A stretch of DNA of 64,000 nt from Planctomycetota bacterium (lineage in GTDB: Bacteria; Planctomycetota; PLA2; JAEUHO01), in NCBI GenBank assembly GCA_028281445.1, contig JANQJW010000090.1:121971-185970 (forward strand), in the 5' to 3' direction. Positions 18,201 through 25,197 of this stretch are shown here, piece by piece. A program made the translations under genes and the position numbers. Within the stretch, counting starts at the first letter, position 1, and each line of letters opens with the position of its first letter. Under the pieces are notes generated by a model. It was given only the letters and a program-made list of their open reading frames with translations. It had not been told where the DNA came from and made no database searches.

Positions 18201-19328
18201 CTGGTCGAGCAGCATGCGCAGGCTGGGCGAATCTTCGCTGTCGATGCCCGCTGCGATGCGCGCGTTGAACTTCGCGACGGCGTCGGGGTAGCGCATGCAG
18301 TGGTTGTGCATGTCGGCCAAGGCGTAGGGCACCTCGTTGCCCTCGTCCCAGATGCCATTGCCGTTGGTGTCGGTGTAGGGCTCGCCGGCGTCGCGATACC
18401 CGTTGCCGTTCTCGTCCGTGTAGGCCTCCTGGGGAGCCCAGCCGTTGACGAAGATCGGCGTGTTCTCACCGTCCAGGTTCACGCGGCCGCGCATCTCGGC
18501 CGGAACGTAGTAGTGCAGCGACGAGCTGCCGGACGGCATGGTGCCCGGATAGCAGTACGTCCACGGCGTGTTGGCCTCGCTGTCGCGCGTCTCGTTGGTG
18601 TACGGCGCATATTCCTCGTCGCGGCCGTAGCCAAGCGTCGTGATCCAGTGCGTGCGGAACTTGAGCCCGGGGTTACGCCCTTCGAGGTCCGTGAGCGTAG
18701 CCTCGATGAACGGTTGGATGGCGTCCATGTAGACCCACCAGCCCGGCACGTTCTCGACCGCGAGGAGATAGAGGTCGTAGACCTGTGTCGTCGGGAACGC
18801 GTCACCAACCGTGCGGATGACGGAGGAGACCTCGGCCATGCGCTCGCCGGGGTGCGTGTCGCCCGAACGCATGCGGTACATCTTCACGGTGCAGATGCGC
18901 AGGTCGCGGGTGTCGACGCCCGGGAACGGGCGCACGGTGATCTGCCGATACCAGCGCCAATCGCCGGCGTCGGCAATGTTGCCGGAGACCTCGTGGTCGG
19001 GCTGCACGAAGACGCCCGGGTCCAGGGGATCGGGCGTGATGGTGAGGCTTGATTCGTAGCCGAGACCGTCGTCGAAGCCGTCGAGGTCGGCAGCGACCTC
19101 GCCCTCGCCGCCCTGCACGTACGCGCGCAGCTCGGAGAGGATGGAGAGGGCCTTCTGTCGCGCCCACACCTTGTCGCGCACCCAGTCGGAGTGCTGCGAG
19201 CTGCGGGTCACGTAGGCGACGCCCGCCATGGAGGCAACGGCGACGAGAATGACCGCGATGAGGACCTCGATGAGGGTTACACCGCGGATGGAGGCACGGG
19301 GCGTTGTCGCGTCGTGTCGGTTGGTCAT
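15204..19328 (-). CDS. Giant pseudopilin-type protein with calcium-loop repeats (PilV-like start)
   Basis: Encodes 1374 residues, many times the usual pilin size. The N-terminus has RG/VTLIEVLIAVILV, a prepilin site with Glu at +5. Between residues ~300 and ~705 lie about a dozen DxNGNGxxD-type loops (for example YTDTNGNGIWDEG, YLDLNGNGIKDG, FFDTNRNGVRDG), similar to dockerin/EF-hand or thrombospondin type-3 calcium sites. The rest is beta-rich, ending in an Ig-like region (~1240-1374) with LVYVLMYSRDNGESW and EGSYMIRVEAYR. It is probably displayed at a pilus tip or exported. Calcium binding is inferred from the motif only. Confidence 0.78.
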   Translation of the reverse strand: MTNRHDATTPRASIRGVTLIEVLIAVILVAVASMAGVAYVTRSSQHSDWVRDKVWARQKALSILSELRAYVQGGEGEVAADLDGFDDGLGYESSLTITPDPLDPGVFVQPDHEVSGNIADAGDWRWYRQITVRPFPGVDTRDLRICTVKMYRMRSGDTHPGERMAEVSSVIRTVGDAFPTTQVYDLYLLAVENVPGWWVYMDAIQPFIEATLTDLEGRNPGLKFRTHWITTLGYGRDEEYAPYTNETRDSEANTPWTYCYPGTMPSGSSSLHYYVPAEMRGRVNLDGENTPIFVNGWAPQEAYTDENGNGYRDAGEPYTDTNGNGIWDEGNEVPYALADMHNHCMRYPDAVAKFNARIAAGIDSEDSPSLRMLLDQMIQDPDRFHNALFINLHGELLPMPPVRNYSDAAKDPVDHAGWRAVTHPERIRPRRVQGNDAQSVAPRFRVHAYKTEFNGATGAAPLMTQGEPYIDSNGNGSFDVGEPIEDWNGNGVWDSAVPITLSVRGADFSGSPNAPANPSIIIERLSGGIDADGDTTADPYLPLQNASQYPEQFTDTNSDQIRQVAENYLDLNGNGIKDGQDPHAERDGDGNFTGATEGLIDQDGDNVYDSARPAESYVDSNSNNTWDPAEPYWDRNGNGMRDGPTNPTPPAWQPWNTAFYGNTTLEDQYVADHGEPFQDLDGDSNWDAAETFFDTNRNGVRDGGYERGEMYFVVSYDSSAEHTIIELHGTPLETPYVSGRGLPSGFRLYDLEYVPCPTPNSNTGSNRFERDLYWNGNQPKNTARWRITLPLASIRTQFESAPGAGDGDANDLVVSLDTRIGTDRTTGVMWPTRSHPQNLSSTYCYFYNDVDDVPFSERYQFSGDPRHSPYEDTDRTGTTAVHGYNWYFDNLSNGSGNFQGNWRAFDGGRLRDRWRGRSEHDTPRLFYWLRTALVRSEAVWTTLTGFSYYYMSIGGDVGYDSANGYPNSIPMDGKPFGQSGDLFENSITGSGRKFARSNDGGSNGIRSGGYWWAKPWIGELFQDSTYAAQWATWGNLRAETGNSAGEYRMVRRGSITGNQQPQGTSLQDARSITAAEGCVSLFNIGTSGSTFHHQFRSGQSGSLVEDGFELSEKYNFPLPTTTLISRPFNIAIGYDGGLGDEFNYTDAYPRHSAQLVRRYYDHNSSGLVGSGIVRLQEPGANPRGAFIVVNGIDRTTESGSSFIARYSMLSLTHSYFGAGVPGGDNRIKQLPRVEIQTPTLITELENPSSVPVTWSIEWRRWDGEKYTESYGDGFSESESDLVYVLMYSRDNGESWLNMLDDEEAIPGTVPWITGTGPDPAKTLQDLTPNDDETFTWNTPASSFPEGSYMIRVEAYRQTESLHYAQHMEKIFVNR

Positions 19329-19800
19329 GGGGGTTCCTGTATTGTTCGCCCCCCCGGACCCCGGCAGGGGATCCCCAGGGGGGCACGATCCACGCCGCCC
19401 CTATCGACCGTCCCTCGAAGGACCATTGAGGGTTTCCGCGCGACCTTCAAAAACGGCGCAGACAGCGAACCTCAAGGGCGGAAGTGGCTTCCCTGAGAGT
19501 TGCTCGCTCGTGATCGGGTTGTCGGAGCAACGGCGCCGCACAGCCGATGAGCTTCGTCGCCGGTGCCTCGGCACGAGCAGGCGAGCCAGCGCAGCCTGCG
19601 AGAGGCGACGCCGCGTGCCGGGTGCTCTCGCCGCCTCGCCGGCTCGGCGCCTCATGCTGCGCACCGCACCCGAAGGCCGAGCAGCCGGCAAGCGCCGCAC
19701 CTCCATGCGGATCAGTGAAACCGCGGCACGAGCTAAAACGCAGACCTCCCGGGCCCCGCTGGGAAGCCCGAGAGGTCGTTGGTCGGTCGTTGCCGCCGCC
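19329..19800. other. 472-base intergenic region with hairpin
   Basis: No convincing gene on either strand. The clear structure is the terminator-like hairpin at 19743-19777 (listed separately). The part nearest 19328 should hold the promoter and leader of the pseudopilin gene, but no consensus elements stand out. Confidence 0.5.
19735..19777 (-). terminator. Rho-independent terminator-like hairpin
   Basis: On the minus strand a 12-base stem with one mismatch (arms 19766-19777 and 19743-19754, core GGGC/GCCC) closes an 11-base loop and is followed four bases later by a TTTT run (plus-strand AAAA at 19735-19738). It sits 23 bases beyond the stop of the Asp-Pro tail at 19801, implying that the transcription unit includes that tail. 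Confidence 0.5.
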
Positions 19801-20064
19801 CTATTTCTTCTTCTTCTTCTTCTTGGCGGGCGGATCGGGATCCGGGTCCGGCTCGGGGTCGATCTGCGGATCGGGGTCCGGGTCCGGGGTCGGATCGGGA
19901 TCAGGCGTCGGATCGGGATCCGGCGTCGGGTCGGGATCCGGCGTGGGATCGGGGTCGGGCGTCGGGTCCGGATCGGGATCCGGGTCCGGCGTCGGGTCGG
20001 GATCGGGATCCGGCGTCGGATCGGGATCCGGATCCACGTCGCCGGTCTGGCCGAACTCGCCGTC
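19801..20064 (-). other. In-frame Asp-Pro/poly-Lys tail beyond the amber stop of the PilX-like gene
   Basis: Directly after the TAG at 20067-20065 the same frame stays open for 87 codons: a short DGEFGQTGDV link, ~60 residues of alternating Asp-Pro with Thr interruptions, then seven lysines and a TAG stop at 19803-19801. The coding DNA is a purine/GC repeat of six-base units (~19830-20035). Its frame, charge design and the terminator 23 bases beyond suggest it is or was the C-terminus of the upstream protein. No own start codon or ribosome site is seen. Confidence 0.55.
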
Positions 20065-21480
20065 CTAGCCGCCCCAGCGGCGCTTGCTGATGCCCATCGT
20101 CGAGGCGCGGCCGTCGATCAGCTTCGGCTGCGGAGCGAAGGGCGCCTTCGAGAAGCGGTACTGGCCCATCTGCGTGAGCAGCAGGCTGACCATCTGGCCG
20201 TCGTGCTCGAGCTCGCAGAAGTCGCCGCCGGTGCCGCGGAGATCCGCGTCGCCGGTGACCATGATCGTGCCGCGCAGGTAGGAGGGCGCGCGCGCTGTGA
20301 AGTCGCCGTCGACGTAGAGAACGCCGCGGAAGAACGAGTTCGACCCGCTCTCGATCGTGACGTCGCCCTTGACGACGAGCACGCCGTTGCCGCGCAGCGG
20401 ACGAGCCTTGTTGAAGGTCATGTCGCCCGTCACGACGGTGAGCGTGAAGTCCGGCAGGACGTTCGGCACACCACCGACCGGGTCGGACGTGCTGATGTCG
20501 GCCATCGAGCGCAGCTCGGCCCAGGAGACCCCGAAGACGCTCTCCATGGTGAGCGACATGTTCGGGACCGGGCTCGAGTTGCCGAGGACCTCGCCCGAGC
20601 CGATGCTCGGCGTCCCCGTGCTCGACGGGTAGGCGATTGCCGTGTCCCCGCGGATCCGGGCACGGGTCGCGACGGTGATGTTGCGGCCCTCGGCCACGAG
20701 CAGAGCTGCGGCTGCGGGCGGCGCGATCGTGAGCCGGCGCACCTCGCTGGCGATGACCGCCTCGGCGATGCGCTTGTTCGCACCGACGCCGAGCGGCTTG
20801 CTCATGTCGGGACGCTTGAAGACCTCGCCACGACAGGCGAGGAACCACACGGCGCCACTGCCGGCAAGGCCACGCTCGACCGTGATGTCACGCGTCCAGC
20901 GACCCGGCGTCCAGCGGCCGTCGTTGTTGGTGTCCGTGAAGTCCTCTTCCGCGTCGTAGATGCCGTTGCCGTTCGCGTCGACGAAGTCTTCCTGCTCGCG
21001 TCCACGGACAACCGAGTAGCGGCCCCAGATACCCGGCGAGATCTCGAAGCTGCGTACGATTCCGATCTGCGGATCCTCGGTCTCGTTGGGCAGATCCTCG
21101 CCCTCCTCCGGCGGGTTCGCTGCAGCGGCGGCCGCGGCAGCAGCAACAGCCTCATCGGTCGCCGATGCGTCCGGCGGAGGCAGGCGCTCGTCGCGATCCG
21201 GCTGGAACGCAGCGACCGGCTGGGTCGTGCTGCGACGCAGCCACGCGGTGGCATCGGTGATGCCGGCGCGGGCGATCGCCTGTGCTTGACCGCGCGTCGA
21301 AAACTCCGCGTTCGTCATCTTGTCGACGCCGGCGACGCGCTCGGAAGCCGCGAAGATCACGCCGGCGATGAGCATGACGCTGACCGTCGCCCAGATCAGG
21401 ACGACACCGCGCTCGCTGGCGTGTTGGACCCTGGCGAGGCGGTTCGCGGGCCGCTCGCAGGGCAAAGTATGAAGGACCAT
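20065..21480 (-). CDS. PilX-like pilus assembly protein ending at an in-frame TAG
   Basis: Encodes 471 residues. The N-terminus ERGVVLIWATVSVMLIAG is like PilX/GspK-type pilins, with an RG site and hydrophobic helix but Trp instead of Glu at about +5. A poly-Ala/Pro-Glu linker (~130-155) and two DANGNGIYD/DTNNDGRW calcium-like loops follow, then a beta-helix-like domain with many Gly/Asp turns (MTFNKARPLRGNGVLVVKGD). It stops at TAG 20067-20065 but the frame continues with an Asp-Pro tail to 19801. It is transcribed in the same direction as the two pseudopilin genes downstream and is divergent from the selenoprotein gene. Confidence 0.75.
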   Translation of the reverse strand: MVLHTLPCERPANRLARVQHASERGVVLIWATVSVMLIAGVIFAASERVAGVDKMTNAEFSTRGQAQAIARAGITDATAWLRRSTTQPVAAFQPDRDERLPPPDASATDEAVAAAAAAAAANPPEEGEDLPNETEDPQIGIVRSFEISPGIWGRYSVVRGREQEDFVDANGNGIYDAEEDFTDTNNDGRWTPGRWTRDITVERGLAGSGAVWFLACRGEVFKRPDMSKPLGVGANKRIAEAVIASEVRRLTIAPPAAAALLVAEGRNITVATRARIRGDTAIAYPSSTGTPSIGSGEVLGNSSPVPNMSLTMESVFGVSWAELRSMADISTSDPVGGVPNVLPDFTLTVVTGDMTFNKARPLRGNGVLVVKGDVTIESGSNSFFRGVLYVDGDFTARAPSYLRGTIMVTGDADLRGTGGDFCELEHDGQMVSLLLTQMGQYRFSKAPFAPQPKLIDGRASTMGISKRRWGG

Positions 21481-21714
21481 GGCTCAACTCTCTGGCGACC
21501 ACCACGGGTCCCCGACCCCGTCTCATCCGCCTGGGACCTGCGCGCGAAGGGCACCGCATGGCCTCAGGGACGAACGCCCCTTCGGAATTTCCCGCCAAAT
21601 TCTTAAGGCCTCAGTCGTGGAACACGTCTCGGCAGGGACCGTCGTACTGATAGGCCCTTCGTCGCTTGAAGGGGCCCTCCGGCTGCCTGCTGGTAGCCTC
21701 TGCGAAACCCCGGC

Positions 21715-21732
21715 CGGGCCTTGGGGGGCCCG
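21715..21732 (+). promoter_or_regulatory. Stem-loop just before the selenoprotein ribosome site
   Basis: CGGGCC (21715-21720) and GGCCCG (21727-21732) form a perfect six-base stem with loop TTGGGG, ending five bases before the AGGAG ribosome-binding site. It could modulate translation initiation or be chance in GC-rich DNA. Confidence 0.3.
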
Positions 21733-21737
21733 TCCTC

Positions 21738-21742
21738 AGGAG
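21738..21742 (+). promoter_or_regulatory. Ribosome-binding site deciding the GTG start at 21750
   Basis: AGGAG followed by seven bases and GTG. This is the strongest ribosome site in the region and fixes the start so that a clean signal peptide follows. Confidence 0.75.
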
Positions 21743-21749
21743 ACCATTC

Positions 21750-22994
21750 GTGTTTACAAATCGCCGCAAACCCTCATTTTTTGGAGCCCTGTTCTTCGGG
21801 CTTACCGCAGCCGGGCTCCTGCTCGGCACCGGCGTCGCGAGCGCCGACGACAAGCCGGCCGAAGAGGCCAAGGGCATCGTCTGGGTCGACGGCTGGGCTG
21901 CCGGCCAGGCCAAGGCCAAGGAAGCCGGGAAGCTGATCTTCCTCTACTTCGGTCGTCACGCACCGCAGTGACCTCCCTGCGTCGATATCGAGAACCGTGT
22001 GTTCTCCAAGGAAGACAGCGCGCAGATCAGTGACAAGTTCGTGGCCGTCCGCCTGCTCGGTGGCCAGGACCTCGACGACGAAGGCAAGACGTTCATGCGC
22101 CGCTACGGCGTGCGCGGGTTCCCCACCATTCTCGGCATGACCGCCGATGGCGCGGTGCTCCAGCGCAGCTTCGACCGCACCCTGGACGGCTTCCTCAACG
22201 GCATGAACGCCGCGGAGACGAGCAACAACGACTTCCTCAAGAAGGAAGCGGACCTCAAGGGCAAGACCGACGCCGCGTCCATGCGCGAACTCGCCGGCCT
22301 CTACAACGGGCGGGCGCAGTACGAGGACGCGCGTGGTGGCTACGAGAAGCTCGTCAGCGTTGCCCAGCCCGAGCTCGACGATCAGCTCGCCCTGCTCGAC
22401 GTGGTCGAGGCGCTCGGCGACGCCGCGGCTCGCAAGTCCCTCCTCGACACGCTCGTGAAGACGCGCAAGGACCACGAGAAGAACATAAACTGGCGGATCG
22501 ACCTCGCCCTTGCGGACCTGCCCACGCAGGCCACGAGCCGTGAGGAGTTCATGTCGATCATGGGCAAGCAGAAGGACCTGCTCACCACGCTGTTGGCCGA
22601 GGTCACCGAGGTCGGCGATCAGGCGGTCGTGCGCAGCCGGCTGGGCCGTGCGCTGATGAGCACCGGCGATATGGCCGGCGTGAAGCACTTCCAGTGGATC
22701 CTGGACAACGCGCGCGACTCCAAGGCCGCTCCGTCCGCCCTCTGGGTGATCGCCCAGGAAGAGTTCAAGAAGGCCCGCGACCCGTTCACCGGGGACTGGG
22801 ATCCGGAGCGGCTCGAGGCCGGCCGCACCTTCCTCAAGGAGATCCTGGAGAAGCACCCGGACACGCCGCGTGCGAAGAACGTGGCCCGGATGATGCCGCA
22901 GATCGACGCGCACATCGAAAAGGCCAAGGACGCCGCAGCCAAGAAGGCCGAGGAAGCCAACAAGGAAGAGGAACCCGCCGAAGCCGGGAAATAA
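21750..22994 (+). CDS. Secreted thioredoxin-fold selenoprotein (Sec-Pro-Pro-Cys) with helical-repeat C-terminus
   Basis: One frame of 414 codons contains a single internal TGA at 21969-21971 (codon 74). A signal peptide (basic start, hydrophobic 10-27, cleavage near VASA/DD) precedes a thioredoxin-like domain: KLIFLYFGRHAPQ, then TGA-PPC (Cys77), a helix, FVAVRLL strand and YGVRGFPT with the cis-proline at 125. The TGA sits exactly where the first Cys of CxxC belongs, so it most likely encodes selenocysteine. A SECIS-like hairpin follows at 21990-22006. Residues ~150-400 are helical, TPR-like, ending in a Lys/Glu-rich tail. It probably acts as an envelope disulfide reductase, isomerase or peroxide-handling protein. 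The alternative, a disrupted gene, is less likely because both halves are intact. Confidence 0.85.
21990..22006 (+). promoter_or_regulatory. Bacterial SECIS-like hairpin
   Basis: GAGAAC (21990-21995), loop CGUGU (21996-22000) and GUUCUC (22001-22006) form a perfect six-base stem. The loop begins 24 bases after the UGA and has G at its second position, in line with known bacterial SECIS rules (loop 16-37 bases downstream, G among the first loop bases). CTGCG (21977-21981) and CGCAG (22021-22025) could add a lower stem. Confidence 0.7.
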
Positions 22995-23021
22995 CGACTC
23001 CTTTGGGTTCGACCCGATACC

Positions 23022-23060
23022 GCGCCCCGGGGGCTTTGCTCTCGGGGCGCTGCTCGTTTT
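23022..23060 (+). terminator. Rho-independent terminator after the selenoprotein gene
   Basis: GCGCCCCG (23022-23029) pairs with CGGGGCGC (23043-23050), 13-base loop, with TTTT at 23057-23060 after a short spacer. It lies 28 bases after the stop codon. Confidence 0.6.
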
Positions 23061-23075
23061 GGAGTTCTGGGTATT

Positions 23076-23239
23076 GGGTGCTGGGAACGAGAACGGGTTC
23101 GGGTACTGAGTAGCGGACGCTGGGAACGAGAACGGGTTCGGGTACTGGGTAGCGGGTGCTGGGAACGGGGCTGCGTGCTGGGTACTCAGCACTCGTTCTC
23201 GAACCCGATCCCGTTCTCAGCACTCAGTACCCAGCACCC
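23076..23239. repeat. 39-base direct repeats followed by an inverted copy
   Basis: Units start at 23076, 23115 and 23154. The first two are nearly identical (core GGGAACGAGAACGGGTTCGG); the third diverges. The following ~60 bases (to 23239) contain the same words on the opposite strand (CTCGAACCCG, CAGTACCCAGCACC), so the block can fold on itself. No spacers, hence not a CRISPR. It fills the space between convergent genes. Confidence 0.75.
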
Positions 23240-23252
23240 GTTTCTTCCCGTG

Positions 23253-24212
23253 TCAGCGCACTCTTCGCGACACATCCGGCGTGAACTTCCGCGCATTGCC
23301 GGTTGTCGAGAACGACCAGGCGTAGGTCGTGCCGTTCGCCGTGATCGATACGCCGTAGGTGGCGCCCGCGGTCAAGGGCTGGTGCGGCATGATCACGATG
23401 CACCGCCGTGCGGCGAGCACCGCACGGCCCAGATCCTGCGGCGAGCCGGCCTGGCCGGGCGCAGGCGGCCCCGGATTCACGTACGAGCCGCCGTCATAGA
23501 TGAGATGCCCCAGCGGCGTCGGCCCCGCCATGAAGCTGCTGGCCGTGACCGTCGCCGGATAGGGCACGCCGAACGGCAACATCAGATAGATCGGGGGACC
23601 GGTCGGCGCCACGAGCCCGTACGGCCCCACCGGATCGGGGCTCTCCGAGCCGCCGTAGCTCAACAGGTCGATCGTGGCGCCGTTTCCGGGCCACATGACG
23701 GGCGTCGGCGGCACGGGACCGGTCCGGTTGGACGCCACGTCGAGCGCGGCGCCGTAGGTAAAAGACCCGATGCGGTTGTTGTCGACGTACTGGCTGAAGG
23801 ACGTCCGCTCGAGCCGCGGGTCGATGATCGCCACGCCGTGGAAGGGCCCCGTGATCCAGCCGCGCATCGCCGACTCGATGTGCGTGGGCGTCGGGGACTG
23901 CACGACCAGGTTGCTGTTCATCCCTGCGACGTGGCCCTCGATCGTGTAGCACTCCGTTCCCGGCACCTCGCCGTGCGCGATCGTGCTGTTGACGATCATC
24001 CACTTGCAGTGGAGATCACCGCCACGCTGGAGGGCCGGGTCCACCGTCACCGAATCGAGCCCGGACCAGGCACGGAACTGGTTCATGCGCCCGAGCCAGT
24101 CGCCGGACGGGGAGACGTTGGGCAGGATCTCGAGCGCCGGCACGCCGCCGCCGCAGGCCGCCGGGCCGGCGAGACACAGGGCGATCAGCAAGACGGGGAC
24201 GACGACGCGCAT
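23253..24212 (-). CDS. CAP-domain (SCP/PR-1-like) lipoprotein
   Basis: Encodes 319 residues. A signal peptide ends in a lipobox-like GPAAC. The next ~130 residues look like a CAP domain: a helix with NQFRAWSGLDSVTVDPALQ, GDLHCKWMIVNSTIAH and later HIESAMRGWI, consistent with the His/Glu-containing fold of secreted SCP proteins. The C-terminal ~130 residues are beta-rich, Pro/Gly-rich and end in an Ig-like strand set (TAGATYGVSITANGTTYAWSF). Function in bacteria is mostly unknown. ATG 24212 gives the signal peptide; an in-frame ATG 57 bases upstream would bury it. Confidence 0.68.
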   Translation of the reverse strand: MRVVVPVLLIALCLAGPAACGGGVPALEILPNVSPSGDWLGRMNQFRAWSGLDSVTVDPALQRGGDLHCKWMIVNSTIAHGEVPGTECYTIEGHVAGMNSNLVVQSPTPTHIESAMRGWITGPFHGVAIIDPRLERTSFSQYVDNNRIGSFTYGAALDVASNRTGPVPPTPVMWPGNGATIDLLSYGGSESPDPVGPYGLVAPTGPPIYLMLPFGVPYPATVTASSFMAGPTPLGHLIYDGGSYVNPGPPAPGQAGSPQDLGRAVLAARRCIVIMPHQPLTAGATYGVSITANGTTYAWSFSTTGNARKFTPDVSRRVR

Positions 24213-24265
24213 GGCCCTCCGTCCTACCCGGCCCTGGCGGTCCGGTGAAGTCCCGCGGCCGCGAT

Positions 24266-25021
24266 TCACGCGGTTCCGGTCGAAAGCCCTTCGAAGAGGC
24301 AGGCAAGAGGCGGATCGAACGCCTCGCCGAGAAGGTCGAATCGCTCCAGGGGAGGTCGCACGGGCCGGCCATCCTCGCCGCGCATGCTGATCATCGCCTC
24401 GTGCACCGCAAGGCAGTCCTGCTTCGCGTCGATCTCGTCGTCGTCGAGCGTGAGGACGATGTCGATCTCCTCGCGCTTCGTGGCGAAGAGGAGACGGGGC
24501 TTGGCGTCCTCGGCGACCTCGGGCGGATAGGCGAGCATGGCCACGCGCACGGGATCAGCGTAGTCCTCGAGCGCGCGCCGCACCGCCCAGTGGGCCGCGA
24601 TGTGATCGGGATGCGCGTTGACGCCGCGCGCATCGCCTGCGATCACGACGTGCGGACGCAGCGCTTCCATGGCCGCAACGACGGGCGCCGCCAGTTCCGG
24701 CAGACTGCAGGCCGCGAGTCCGCTGTCCGGCAGCCCCGGCACGAGCAGACCGTCCAGATGGACGCGTTCGGCGACGGTCTCGAGGCGCCGCTCGCGCATC
24801 GCGCCGAGGTCCGCCGGGGCGATCCCCCGCTCGCGTCCGATCGACGCGGCTTCGCCGCGCGTCAGACAGAGCAGGGCAGTCGCCGTGTCTTCGCGCGCCC
24901 CGTACCGTGCGAACGCGCCGGCACACCCATAGGCCTCGTCGTCCGGATGCGCGAACACCGCCAGCAGACGACGAGGTCGGTCCCTGAGCTCGCGAAGTGC
25001 CTCGGCTGCCCGAATCGCCAT
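24266..25021 (-). CDS. PIG-L family deacetylase
   Basis: Encodes 251 residues. The zinc-site motif AHPDDE occurs near residue 22 and the second histidine motif NAHPDH near residue 134, hallmarks of the LmbE/PIG-L family that removes acetyl groups from N-acetylglucosamine-type conjugates. It has no signal peptide. The substrate is unknown; relatives act in GPI anchor, mycothiol, bacillithiol or antibiotic biosynthesis. ATG 25021 is chosen because the upstream 24 residues lack family similarity. Confidence 0.85.
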   Translation of the reverse strand: MAIRAAEALRELRDRPRRLLAVFAHPDDEAYGCAGAFARYGAREDTATALLCLTRGEAASIGRERGIAPADLGAMRERRLETVAERVHLDGLLVPGLPDSGLAACSLPELAAPVVAAMEALRPHVVIAGDARGVNAHPDHIAAHWAVRRALEDYADPVRVAMLAYPPEVAEDAKPRLLFATKREEIDIVLTLDDDEIDAKQDCLAVHEAMISMRGEDGRPVRPPLERFDLLGEAFDPPLACLFEGLSTGTA

Positions 25022-25197
25022 CGCGGAATCAGACCCGCAACGCCCCGCGGGCGCGAGTCTTTCCCAGACCCCCGATCCGGCGTGCGAGGGCACCGGGCGG
25101 GTTGTTCAAGACCTGTGAATGCGTGATCCGGCCCCTCCCCCGGGCCTCGAGCCCGCGCCGATAGCGACACCGAAGCCCCGCCGTTCGGGGTCGAGGT

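Noticed and set aside
15843..19052. Long open frame (1069 codons) on the plus strand
   Set aside because: It is the antisense of the pseudopilin gene. Its product is a Val/Arg/Ala-rich string without domains, and high GC creates long antisense frames by chance.
20065..20067. TAG as pyrrolysine
   Set aside because: No methylamine or pyl genes are seen, and the tail is low-complexity. A nonsense mutation or readthrough is simpler.
21969..21971. TGA as a genuine stop or as a genome-wide reassigned codon
   Set aside because: A stop would cut a single intact thioredoxin fold at its redox motif. Genome-wide reassignment is unlikely because many genes here end in TGA (for example 27589-27591, 29424-29422, 33353-33351) and no other internal TGA was seen in a gene.
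23076..23239. CRISPR-like array
   Set aside because: Repeats are contiguous without unique spacers, and the last part is an inverted copy; no cas genes nearby.
25022..25197. Possible tRNA or small RNA upstream of the receiver gene
   Set aside because: No cloverleaf or conserved T-loop motif could be found; only a short leader with GAGG before the start.
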